Assembly: GCA_022925895.1 (NCBI GenBank)
Contig: JAKSYS010000663.1
Coordinates: forward strand, 1 to 34,289
Direction: 5' to 3'
Length of the DNA stretch: 34,289 bases
From: Fragilaria crotonensis
Taxonomy: Eukaryota > Bacillariophyta > Fragilariophyceae > Fragilariales > Fragilariaceae
Shown: one piece after another, positions 11,809 to 22,300 of the stretch
How the letters are laid out: the number at the start of each line of letters is the position of its first letter
Numbering within the stretch: position 1 is the stretch's first letter
The notes under the pieces: model-generated
Told to the model about the DNA's origin: nothing
The model's database searches: none
Seen by the model: only the letters and a program-made list of their open reading frames with translations
Program-made: the position numbers and the translations under genes

Positions 11809-13121
11809 TCACTTCGCCCACGACTTCGGTGGTTTTGTGTTTTTGTTTTTTTGTCTCTTACTGCCATGGCCATCTTTGGATGGCAATATCTCACTAGAAA
11901 ATAAACCAAAGTAGATGGAACTTTCGTCACTATCTTCTTTAGTCTCTACTGTGCTAATTGTAGTCTTTGGACTGAACATTTCCACGATTTCTGCATCCGA
12001 ATTCTCGGGTGTAAAGTCGCGGACCTTACGCTTGCCAGACTTCGGGTTGCGTGGAAGACGCTCAAGGATAGCGTTAAGCTGCTCCTGCGTCATCAAGACA
12101 TTTCGGTCAGTAGAACCGACATTTTTCTTACCATTTTTCTGTTTCCCCTTATTCTCAGGGTTAAACCAACAGTCTTTTGTAGTATGATTCGTACGACCGC
12201 AATGCGCACACTTCTTATACTTAGACGACTGTGTTTTGGCCGTTGCCATTTTGTCAGCGGACTTACCGATCCAATTGCCCTTTTTTCGTACCCTCAGGGT
12301 TATCGGTTTTGTCCACCTTACGACGTTTGGCCTCAAGTGCCTGTCTGAGTTCAAGTTTCTCAAAATAATCAACAGTGCCTTGAAAATCGAACTTATAAAG
12401 CTCGATGTTCGCACCAAGAATGACCGCTTGCCATTCTTCAGGCTTCGCCTGGTTGAGAATTTGAATCAAGTCGTCATCAGACAATTTAGACGGTTCAGCC
12501 TTACCTTCTTCCCGTGGAAAATACGGTAAATAATTATTTAGCTCGCGTAAACGCGTAGCAAAGTTACGAACCGTATGACTTCCAAGACGTAGGTAATGCT
12601 GCATGTACACCACCTGCTTCTGGTACGCATGCAAGATTGGGAAGTAAGACTTACCAACTTCCGTCATTACCAGCTGGAAAATCTCATTTGGAGTCTTCCT
12701 CTGTCGTGCGGGACCCGCTACGTTCTCCGTATCGAGTCTACGCCACGTTTGCTGGAATTTGTCTCTTGCACTGCCCTTAAGTAGTGCAAGCGCCATAGAC
12801 GCTTTTGTTCGCCAGACTCGCGGATAGTCACGAATGACCTCCTCGAGCTCTATGCGCCACTTCACCCACGCTTCTGGCGAGGTGTCGTAGTCTCCAAACA
12901 AACGAATTCTCTTTCGATATTTTTGGAGTTCGCATTTCCGGCTTCAATCGGGACGTCGATTTTTTATAGTTGCCCTCATCGTCAGATTTCTCTGTCGATT
13001 TCTTGGGCCTATCGAAATAAATCGACGGCGGATTCAACGCGAGGTTCGACTGACGGAATGCGACATGTTCCGCAGACGAATTTTCAGACGCTTTGCGCTT
13101 ACCTTTATTTTTGTTCGTCAT
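11809..13121 (-). pseudogene. Gypsy gag: capsid and CCHC zinc knuckle
   Basis: The ATG at 13,121 lies only 34 nt after the LTR. The first 70 residues are basic and hydrophilic. After a frame change near 12,908 the capsid-like region begins (FGDYDTSPEAWVKWRIELEE; later MQHYLRLGSHTVRNFATRLREL, a retrotransposon gag helix pattern). A second frame change lies in a run of six A (about 12,284) and leads to the nucleocapsid knuckle CAHCGRTNHTTKDC (C-x2-C-x4-H-x4-C) near 12,180. An acidic linker follows to the protease. Gag packages the element RNA in cytoplasmic particles. Confidence 0.9.
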
Positions 13122-13142
13122 GGTGATGTACTGACCACTGGG

Positions 13143-13154
13143 AGTGAATTCACT
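13143..13154. repeat. 12-bp palindrome at the LTR-leader junction
   Basis: AGTGAATTCACT is a perfect palindrome one base from the LTR edge, where a tRNA primer-binding site would normally start. No TGG, the usual first bases of such a site, directly follows the LTR on the minus strand. Its role is unknown. Confidence 0.6.
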
Positions 13155-13155
13155 G

Positions 13156-13540
13156 TGCCCTACGCGCGAAGTAATCAGTTTTATTTTTGGTGGCTAATTT
13201 GTAGCTAGTTTTAAAGGGGTTAATAGTTGCACCTTATTAAAAGTTATGAGACTAGTTTAAAGGCAAGAGAGCAGTCCCATTCTTGGTGGGATTGGACTGT
13301 TCTCTTTCATTCATCTAGGAGACTCAGTGAGTTTCCAAGAGATGTCAAACAGTTCTCATTCTACTGTTGTACGGTTGTACTGTTGTACAGGATCAGTGTT
13401 CTATTGTTGCACTGTACTATGGTATTACTAGTCTACCGGTATATCCAAGTACTACACATGGCCATTGTATTGTAGTACTGGATACTAGTAATATAGTATA
13501 CTGTATCGCACTACGCTAAGGGCACGTGCGGTGTACTGCA
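13156..13540 (-). repeat. 5' LTR of the gypsy element
   Basis: A 385-bp segment starting TG and ending CA sits directly upstream of gag on the minus strand and matches the solo LTR with about ten differences, several of them in T or A runs. The flanks (CACTG side within the element, CAACA side outside) do not match, as expected when only one LTR of the element remains. It should hold the element's promoter. Its half from 13,360 to 13,540 is rich in GTAC tetranucleotides. Confidence 0.9.
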
Positions 13541-13902
13541 CAACATCAGCCATTTCAGCTTTTATTGGGGTCAATGAATCATATCTATTAAATATTGTGG
13601 TCACTTGGATTGTGTCACAAAATATACAATTGTATCTGCCAGCAGGAATGGAATCTCCGTACTTCTTTTGTTTTGTGATGACTTTTGGATTCCAGAGGGA
13701 TGGCCAAAGGCAAAGTCAACGATACAATCATTTATGACAAAGGTGTGAATTTAATGAGGAAGAGGAGAATGCAAAGAGATCATGGTTGTATTCACACAGT
13801 AGTAGTGATCATAAGCTTGCATGTATGTATGTTTGATCTTGCGTATCCGCAAAGACACAAGGGGTTGCAACTAGAAAGGGTTACTACTAGGTCGCGTTTT
13901 AG
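13541..13902. other. No clear gene; degraded coding-like sequence
   Basis: Short open frames on the plus strand (for example CDDFWIPEGWPKAK near 13,675) look like pieces of a protein broken by frame changes, possibly leading into the ORF at 13,903. None is recognised. It lies just outside the gypsy LTR and may be an older transposon into which that element inserted. Confidence 0.3.
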
Positions 13903-14172
13903 ATGTATATGACAATAGAGAGTTGCCAGCCACATCCAGATGTGAAGATTGGTGCTGTTCTATGTGGTGGCGGTCCATGTGTTTACAAGGAGACAAATCC
14001 AGCTTTCGAAGCCGCAACAACGCTGATGGACTCGTTTGGTCTGAGCCACATTGTGAGGAAGAGGCTCCCTGATTCAGCTTGCCTTGTGCTTGGTAAGACA
14101 TTGATGTGGATGATCACTTTGCCTTATGCTGATGATCATGTCCCTGTGGAAGTTAAGGATAAGTTGCTTTAA
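13903..14172 (+). CDS. Unidentified ORF, possibly a transposon protein fragment
   Basis: 89 residues end at a TAA at 14,170-14,172. The middle (PHPDVKIGAVLCGGGPCVYK, then a helical stretch with SFGLSHIVRKRLPDSACLVLGK) looks like folded protein. I do not recognise a family. The leftward context has further coding-like scraps in other frames, so this is probably a piece of a longer broken gene. No catalytic motif, signal peptide or membrane segment is evident. Confidence 0.3.
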   Translation: MYMTIESCQPHPDVKIGAVLCGGGPCVYKETNPAFEAATTLMDSFGLSHIVRKRLPDSACLVLGKTLMWMITLPYADDHVPVEVKDKLL

Positions 14173-14505
14173 AATTGGGCTCACATTTGCGGTGGCAGCA
14201 ATTCGGAGGTGGATGCGGAACAAAGTGCGATAGATAACAGTCCTTTGCAAAACTGGCGGTTGTGGTGTTGAGAGATATTTCAGACAGTATTCATTGATAC
14301 AATTGGGGAGTTGGAGCAGGGTTGAGAAGGTGTTGCGGAGGTAATAGAGCTTTTGGTATGCAGGGATTGCATGAAAACTTTCGAAATCAGTTCTTAATGG
14401 AAATGTAATCATGTCTATTGGCAGCCAGACAAGACAATAGTGAAATGAAGAGTTATTGCTGGCCACTGGATTAAAAAAGTATGGAATGATATTTTGGGAT
14501 TGTGA
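14173..14505. other. No gene seen
   Basis: Stops occur in all frames. No repeat or RNA gene is recognised. It separates two plus-strand coding scraps. Confidence 0.4.
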
Positions 14506-14880
14506 ATGGAAATGTTCAACAACTCATCATGCAACCAACAAGAAACGCGACAGTTCAGTGACAGCGGTGACAAATCAACAACAGAACCAAGGGGGTTGGC
14601 AGCCCAGCGTGCAGGGGGCAACTGTGTAATGGTGCTTGCAACCTCATACGAATGTCCCGGAGTCTTATGGCCCTATACTGAGCGCAGTTTCTCCAAGCAC
14701 AAAATTGTGTGGGACTTGATAAGTGGCCATGCCAGACAAGGCCACACAGCAGCTGATTTGGTCATAGATAGAATCTATGCAGTGTATGGAGGGCAAACTA
14801 GTGTGAGCAACATCATCAACGGATTGAAACAAGATTTAAAAAATGGTACGACGAACCCAAACCTTGTCATTATTTATTAG
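14506..14880 (+). CDS. Unidentified ORF with a well-preserved 80-residue C-terminal segment
   Basis: 124 residues from an ATG at 14,506 to a TAG at 14,878-14,880. The first 40 are Gln/Ser/Asn-rich and low in complexity. From about residue 45 the sequence looks like a conserved helical domain (CPGVLWPYTERSFSKHKIVW, then HARQGHTAADLVIDRIYAVY, ending with a Lys/Asn-rich turn). I cannot name the family. Position beside other scraps suggests the tail of a transposon protein, but a small host gene is possible. Confidence 0.35.
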   Translation: MEMFNNSSCNQQETRQFSDSGDKSTTEPRGLAAQRAGGNCVMVLATSYECPGVLWPYTERSFSKHKIVWDLISGHARQGHTAADLVIDRIYAVYGGQTSVSNIINGLKQDLKNGTTNPNLVIIY

Positions 14881-15386
14881 CATAAACAAGTCGCTCGTGA
14901 TTGTCTCGTACCCGAGTACTCCTTTACTGTGCAGACACCGTTCCCTGGGAGCTCGGAGCGGTATGTCATACTGTCATACTACTATGTCACATATTTTTCC
15001 AAGTCCAGGTGTAAGATGGAAAAGCAACAGTACCGTACTACAGTAGATTCAATAGTACAACGGTAGTAGTGTACCAGGCAGCTGTACTCAAGTACCAGTA
15101 CAGTACCGTACACAGAGACCATACACACAGTGCCATTACCAAGGTATGCGCTCTAGGTAGTACTGGTACTAGTACCAGGGTACGAGTACTCAAGACCCCA
15201 GACATCACGTTGAAATGGATCTTGAGACGTCATCCCGTCGGTCAGTTCATTGTTGATCTGTGTGGATTGCCAAGTTCATGGGCTCACATCATGACGGTCC
15301 TACTGCCACCTGACATACTACCGGGCACAATTTAAGCGAGTTTATCAAGATCATACGAATAAGTCAAAGCGAATCTATCCAAGACA
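14881..15386. promoter_or_regulatory. GTAC-palindrome-rich region upstream of the aquaporin gene
   Basis: No gene is seen. Between 15,060 and 15,190 the tetranucleotide GTAC occurs about eleven times, including a perfect 16-bp palindrome CTGGTACTAGTACCAG at 15,163-15,178. Similar clusters lie upstream of other genes in this window. A promoter role is an inference from position; no TATA box is evident near 15,387. Confidence 0.4.
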
Positions 15387-16247
15387 ATGATCAGAACACT
15401 CGTTGAGACTCTCTCTCAGCTCACCAAAGATGTCTTCAACTACATCCCTCCTGGTGTCTTTGTGGCGTTCGCAGCCGCCTTCCTCGTAGAAGGAAAATAC
15501 TTCAAGCAGTTCCGTCAGGAATTCGTCGGTACCTTTCTCATGATTGCGTGCACCTTTTCGGCTGGAAAGTGGGTGGGAAAGGACAGTATTGAAGTTGCTT
15601 GGACCGCTCATTTTCTAGGTGTCATCGCTGCGGATTACTTCGGCGGTGGACCTCACGTCAATCCAGCTGTCACCCTCAGCATGTTCTGCCTGGGAAAGGC
15701 GTCCTACACTGAAGCTTACATTCGAGTGGCAGCGCAGATGGCTGGAGGATTGCTTGCCTTTCCCATCTATCACGCCATTTCAGATTTCATGGGTTGGACC
15801 TCATTTGGCGGACCCGAGTTCAAAATGTATGGTGATCATCCAGTGGAAGCATTCTTATCAGAATTTGGGGCTATGTTCTTTCTCATGATCCTTATCTATG
15901 TTGTCAACTGGGAGATGAACTTTGGCACTTATCACTACTGGATCAAACAGAGTCTGACGGCAATCGGAATCAGAGCTCTCATTGAACTTTTCCCAACCGC
16001 CGGTCCCGCCATGAACCCCATGCTCGCCACAGCATGGAACGTGTTCGGGGTTGGAACCTCCTTTGAATTCCCAAGTGACATGGATCACTACATTGTGTAC
16101 TGGTTGGCTCCTGGATTGTCTTCCATTTTGGCCAGCATTGTGTACGTCGTTTACGCAGGAGGGACGGTCTTTGGTGCCAAGATCCCGCTTGGACCTTTGA
16201 AGAAGCAAACGCCCGCTCGTGAGAAGACAAAGAAGAAGAAGAATTGA
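15387..16247 (+). CDS. Aquaporin-like major intrinsic protein
   Basis: A single uninterrupted frame of 286 residues. Six hydrophobic segments (about 44-62, 70-86, 108-130, 154-174, 188-203, 235-257) and two pore half-helices fit the MIP fold. The first NPA box is canonical (GGPHVNPAVTLSMF, residues 92-94), the second is NPM (GPAMNPMLATAW, 210-212). The selectivity-filter arginine that normally follows the second box is a leucine (L213). These changes recall divergent, often intracellular aquaporins (AQP11/12- or SIP-like) and predict an altered, perhaps less water-restricted pore. The C-terminus is Lys-rich and ends KKKN, which fits a KKxx ER-retrieval signal. Substrate cannot be told from sequence. 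This is the only long gene here with no frame change. Confidence 0.9.
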   Translation: MIRTLVETLSQLTKDVFNYIPPGVFVAFAAAFLVEGKYFKQFRQEFVGTFLMIACTFSAGKWVGKDSIEVAWTAHFLGVIAADYFGGGPHVNPAVTLSMFCLGKASYTEAYIRVAAQMAGGLLAFPIYHAISDFMGWTSFGGPEFKMYGDHPVEAFLSEFGAMFFLMILIYVVNWEMNFGTYHYWIKQSLTAIGIRALIELFPTAGPAMNPMLATAWNVFGVGTSFEFPSDMDHYIVYWLAPGLSSILASIVYVVYAGGTVFGAKIPLGPLKKQTPAREKTKKKKN

Positions 16248-16311
16248 TGAGGGAATAGAGGGTGCATCTTATAGTAGTATACGAACAACGATTGCCGAAT
16301 TTAGTTGTAGT

Positions 16312-19300
16312 TTAGCTCAAGGATCTTCGAGTTCGAAGACGTTTTGTCCGTTGTGCTGCCTCGGCGCCTTCGCCCCCCAGACCAATAGATGTCTCGGTCG
16401 TGGTACGTCGCGCTCGTTCTCGCTTCTGTGGCGTCGTCCGCGTTTCAACGACAGCTGGCGAGTTTTGGACGCGAGACTTTTCTCCTGATTTGGATAACAC
16501 TTCAGTCGATGCAACCAGTGTTTCAGTCTTGCGGGGTCGTCCCCTGCGACGTCTTTGAGCCCCGTCGAACCCATGCGAAGTAATCGCCACGTCATCCACT
16601 TGTCCAGTGTCGTAGCCATCAGATTTGGCATCGTTGTCGATGGCAGGCACCGCTTGTATTGCAGCCAGCATTTCAGCCTTGCGGGGCCGTCCCCTACGAC
16701 GTTTTTGAACCCCTTCGACCTCACAAGAAGTCTTCGCCACGTCATCCGCTTGTCCAGTTTCGTCACAATCAGAATTGGCATTACCAGGTTTCGAGTGGGC
16801 CACAGCAAGTTGCTGAGATGTTAATGTAGCAGGCTCTTCACCGTCGTCGAACTGCACAGTCCACTGTTCTGGACCAACTGACTTGACGATTGTGCCGAGT
16901 TTCCCTTCGTATATCCTCGATTTCGACACAACTCGTACGCCAGCTTTGAAATCCATGTGAGCATTGGCACTCGAAGCGACAGCATCTCGTTCAGAATCCG
17001 CGATGTAAGCTAATTGCTGGGACGTAAAGGTTCCACGATCTACACCATCATCAAACTTCAATTCCCATGTGTGGTTGCCACAGGACCTGATAATCGTGGC
17101 AAGTTTGCCTTGGTAGACTCTCTTTTTCGGCAAGACTCGCACGCCCACTTTGAACTCTTTCTTTACGCCATCCGCGGTGTCGACGTCCAGCGATGGTAAG
17201 ATTTGATTGTCGTCGAGGACGCACAATTGTTGAGTCTTGAACAGTCCGCGGTCGACTCCATCGTCAAATTTAAGTTCCCATTTATGCCTCCCGGCTGATC
17301 TTACAATCGTTGCGCCTTTGAATTTGTAGATGTTTTTCTTGGGCACGACTCGGACGCCTGCTTTGAATTCGACGCTCTGCCCTCTGTTTGAAGAACGCGT
17401 GTGGTTGTCGTCGTCGTTGTCTTCGACGGCAGTCTCTACCTGACTCGACGCCCCTGCATCAGCAAAAGTTAATTGCAAGGACTTGAATGTACCGCGATCT
17501 ATTCCATCATCAAACTTAACTTCCCAAGTGAATTTGGAAACCTCCTTTACTATCGTTCCGATCTTGTCACGCCATTTTCCCTTCCTGGGAAAACGCGTAC
17601 ACCCTCATGAAGATGAATCACGTTCGCTGCTGGTGAGGGTTCAACAAACTCGTCGAAACCATCTGCCACATCTTCCAAGTACGACAGTTGCTGAGACTTA
17701 AACGGTGCGCGCTTTCTCCCATCGTCAAATCGTACTTCCCAAGTGTGTCGATCGATTGATCGAACGATTGTTCCAGTTTTGCCCTGACGCCTTAGCTTCT
17801 TCGGTACAACTCGAACGCCAGGCTTAAATGATCGAAAGCCTGGCTTGAATTCAACTTTACCAGCTGGGCGAGGCGGTGAATTTGTCTCATTCAATGAAGC
17901 AGAGGACCTCGCTGATTCACTTTTCACAACTGAATAATCCGCTGAACCACCTTGAGTTGAAGTCCTTCCTCGCTTGCGAGGAGTCTCCTCATCACTATGG
18001 ATAGCCTTCCTCTTCCGCGGTGGTTTAATGAATATGAGAACTTCTCGGAGCTCGCCTTCGTCCATGTCTTCTTCATCGCCATCTTCGTATCTGATTTTGT
18101 AGAACGGGTAGTCTTCACAAGGAAGCGCCTTAACCACGCCAAGAAAACGCCCATTCTCTCCGAAATCCTTGGAAACCTTTGACCCTATCCCAATTGCTTG
18201 GGGTTCATCGCCTTTTTCAGAGACTTGTGGGTGTTCTTCATCTGATCTTTCAGACGCAATGACACTTGTTCTCCGAAGCATCGTGGTCGTCGACATTTTT
18301 CCTGCAATCACATTATCCTCATTTGTCTCTTGTTCACGGTCATGAACCGACTCTTTTTCGTTAGCTACATTTTCAGTGATTTTGTCTTGTTGCTCCTCTT
18401 TTTTATCATCTTTCTTTCTGTTCCTTGCCGGATTTTGCGCAAGCCGATAATCCCGCAGTTCACAGAGGAGAGTGTCCAGTTCACTTTGCATGTCCTCTAG
18501 TGGGAGATTTAGTTTTTTCTTGTCGTCGTTGTCTAGCGTCTGATTCAAAGCATCGGAGGCTGTATCCTCTGGCCCCTTACCCTTCCTAGCTTCTCCAGAA
18601 ATTCCAGTTTTCCTCCAAAACCTGTCGCGGCATCCTCTTCTCCGTGCTGTCGTTTACTGAGAAAGCTTGGCTCCCCTTACACAACTCACCAGATCGAGCT
18701 CGCGCGTCGTCCAGAGGAATCATGACTGCTTTCATCTGTCCGGGTACCTCTGTTTTCTCATCTAATTTCGATTCCTTGGTGTCTGAAGCATTGCACTTCG
18801 AACAGAACCAGTCACCTTCCGGCACACGGTCGGATCCTGCGCAAGGTGCATGCATGACAACGGGGCATTTTCGCAACAGATGACGTCACCGCTCAAGCCA
18901 CAAATTGAACAATAGTTGTAGTGACCATCCGCTGGGTCGATAGGGAAGGAATTGCGGATAAATTCGTCGGACAATCGAGGTGGGAGTTCCGCAGCTTTCT
19001 TTGTGGCAAGCAGCGTTTCCGCAAGAAGCAATGCCCTAGAGGCTGAAGCAAGTAACCGCAGCGCTTGCGTATCTTTGGCAGCATCTTCCTCCGCCTTTGC
19101 TGCATCATGTTGCAAAGATGCTTCGGATTTGCTTGCCAGGTCGCTTGGTGGTTCTTCGGAGACGTGGACTGCTTGAGGCTGCGCTTCGGAGGAACTCGGG
19201 GTGGAGGATTACCGTATCTCAATGTGTAGAAGGCCCTCAATCCCACCAACGCCGGTCATGATATCATCCCAGTTGAAATCTTGGTTTAAGTGACCTCTCT

Positions 19301-22300
19301 GAACTCTGCATGCCAACATGGAACGCCGGGAGACTTGGCAACGGCCACACGCATTCATACGTCCAGGTTTGCCAAAGAAGCAACGAACAAGGCCATCCAG
19401 GTTGGCATAATCTTGATGTGAGAACACAATCGGCGGCAGATCATCATTTTGTCGACCAACGACAAACTGCTGACAATCTTGATTTTCACCGAAGGGTACA
19501 CATTACCCTCCTGGTTGCCAGATACATTTGCTCCCGAAGAGACTTCGCCCTACCCCGATTGAAACCTGGGTCACGGGGTAGAGCTGTCAGTATTAGGGAC
19601 AGCTTTTGACGTGCCGCCATAAAGCGATGGTGCTGCGCTGAAGGTTCCTGACGTCTAGGGGTCGCTCCTTTCTTTGGAGATGTTCCAAAGATGCACTCAA
19701 AGAATCTTGTCGCCGACACCGACGCCAACGCCATTGCGTACAGGCTTCGAACCAACAGGACGCTCCGAACTCGACCATCTTCGTAGCTTCCTGGGAAAAT
19801 CCGTCGAGTGCTCCGTCATTAACGGGCGTCTTTCCTTCCTTTTTGAACGTGAAGTCTTCATCATGCCTAACTTAACCAAGGACTTGGTAAATTTCTTCAA
19901 AGAAAACAAGGACCGAATTTGCTACTGGACTGTTTTGATAAGACGAGAAGAACGGAGTTTACATACGCCTCCTGCATGTCATCAACGAGTCCCATCTTCT
20001 GCCTGTAGTAGCCGTTTCGAAGGCGTTGTTGAATAAGCTCGAGGGAGAGCTTGGGTGACGGGCACATACTTTCTTCAAATGATATTCCAGGTTCTTTCTT
20101 CTCTCGACCTTTGACCGTGCTCGATTTGGACGCAGAAGGACCCTTCGAGTAAGGAGGAATGTAATGTATCTCCGCAAGGGCTGTGAAAGACTTCTCCTGC
20201 TCTTCTAGATTTTCGGACTTCTATTCTGTGCTACTGCTCGGTTACTTGCTCTGTCGATGTCTCCGATTGCATCGTTTCCGAACAGATACTCGAATGTAGG
20301 TAACGCTTTCAATGATGTCTTACTCGGAGGGCGCCAGCCCTCCTTCACGCTCATGATGTTGAGGTTTTCCGGAACGAAATCACTCGGGATTCCAGCAAGG
20401 CATCTTCGTTTCAAGGCGTTAAAGCATCTGTTTATTGCGGAAACAGTATCGCGGTCAAGTCCACTCGGAGGAGAGAAGAAAGATTGTGAATCGATAGAGA
20501 CCTTGCCGGGAAGCAGCACTGAGTGTCGTGAGAATGACTCTGCTTGTGGAGAACGATACAACCATGCGGGGAGAAGAAATCCAAATGATGATTGGCACCC
20601 GCAAGAAGGACAAATGCAATCATCTGGCGCTCCAGATGGATTTGATAACATGCAGGGCCTCCAATACACCATATGAGTCTGCTGCCCGCGGGACCACGGG
20701 TAGTCGAAGCAAATACCCAGGGACAGCAAAGGTGAACGCACGTCAAACGTATCGTTCTCCACGTCCCTCTTCGACGGGCTCCGAGGAAACACACGTCTCA
20801 CCTGCGGACAAGTCGAAACTGGTGTCAGCTCTGAATTATATGTTTGAACCATTCACAGACAGACGGAAACTTACCCACACAATCCTCCCGACAAGAAGCT
20901 GAGAGTGGATCGAATCTGCGAGGGACTCATCAAGATCAGTGGCATTGTTAGTCTCAGCTTCTAGCTTGTCATTAAGGGCGGCCTCAGCAGTTCTCCCAGG
21001 TACTGGGCTTGAAACGACGTCCATGCGCACTGTTGTTTGAGACGATTTTTCGTCTAGTCTGATTTCTGCCACCGGGCGATGAGCCCGTGGTCTACCTGAG
21101 GCCGACAGCCTTGATGAATCGCCACCAGGCAAACGTACTTTCTCCACAACATCAAGCTGACTTGCTACGTTATGTCCCATGATAGGCGCCGTTGTTTCCA
21201 CGATCGTAGGTGCACGCCCAGCAGGAGGGACGGTTGCATCAGAGATCGCAGTCCCTGACTGCAGCACAAATTGTGGTAGATTGCACTGCTCGGTGAGCAG
21301 CGACTCCTGGTGGCCTTTGATGAATTCAGAGTGCAAGAGCCGAGTACAGAACTGCGTCCCCACTTTGCGGTACCCATGCTGTACTGTTCGCGACCGATGT
21401 CTGCGTAGAGTCAGCGCTTAAGCTCCAACTTCTGTCGCGATCAATACGCTCAATCCAACTTCGATTTAATGCCACCGTATACGGTCCTTGCATTGTCTGA
21501 ACATCTGCAAAATGGGAGGACCGTCGGGATTTTGGGAGTTTGCCCTCCGCGAAATGCCCAATTGAAGGATTCGACTGAATGCAAGCGGCAGCGTTGTATT
21601 GAAGGGCAATCTTCCTCCTCCTCTCTTCGTCGGCCTTCTCTCTCGCCGCCTGCTCTTTCTGATGGCGGCTGACCACCTGATCGATCAGTTTTGTGGCATC
21701 AGCTATGACTCGAAAGCCTTGCAGAACAATATCCGAGTCGGCGCTATTGTAAAGCAGACAATTGTCGAGGATGGACCCAACATCATTTAGCAGAGAATCC
21801 AGTGTTCTGTAGTAGGAGTAGGCCCTCTCCTGACCATGCACTTTCCGATGTGACAAACGACGCATAATCTTCTGGAAGCACATTCCTTGTGGAACGGCAC
21901 AACTATAGGAAGGCGCCAAATCATCCGTCACCGAATCCCAGAAAACATATGATTCCTCGTTTCGCTTCGCGAAGTCTTCCAGTGAGCACTCAATCTTCGC
22001 CCTTAGAGCTTCATCAATATAGTACATAAGGCCGTTCCCGGCAAGAATGTGACTTGTAAGTGCAGCATACGCCCCACCTGATGGTGTCAATAGGGTGGAA
22101 GATTCTACGTCCCAAGGTGACACACTGACGTAACGTCCGCCTTCTAACATAACCGATACACCTTTCCAAAGCGGTAAAGTTTCCCTGATAAGAGTGATCA
22201 GGCAACCTTCTACCTCATTCTTGGTGAGAGCAGCAGTTGTCGATGCCGAACTGGATGTCCTCGTTGCCATGGTGTCAATCACAATCCCGGCCTCAGCAAG

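Larger units (their letters stand above)
9100..13540 (-). mobile_element. Ty3/gypsy LTR retrotransposon, 3' part missing
   Basis: Reading on the minus strand from 13,540, the span contains a 5' LTR (13,156-13,540), gag with capsid and CCHC knuckle, aspartic protease, reverse transcriptase, RNase H and the zinc-binding start of integrase. The integrase catalytic core and the 3' LTR are absent: the reading frame ends near 9,110 at a foreign AT-rich sequence. Protease-RT-RNase H-integrase order and the YLDDIL/HPG-CRTC motifs place it in Ty3/gypsy (Metaviridae-like), not copia. The coding part is split by a solo LTR at 10,987-11,370. There are about five single-base frame changes in 4 kb. Confidence 0.93.

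Noticed and set aside
18860-18880. Programmed frameshift or an intron inside the PHD finger
   Set aside because: There is no splice-site pair, and the switch needs just one extra A in an A run. Similar one-base breaks occur all over the window.
20257-20902. Plus-strand frames of 124-139 residues
   Set aside because: They lie opposite the minus-strand BRWD-like coding (YWRPCM, FLLPAWLYRSPQAESF), which is continuous with the neighbouring domains.
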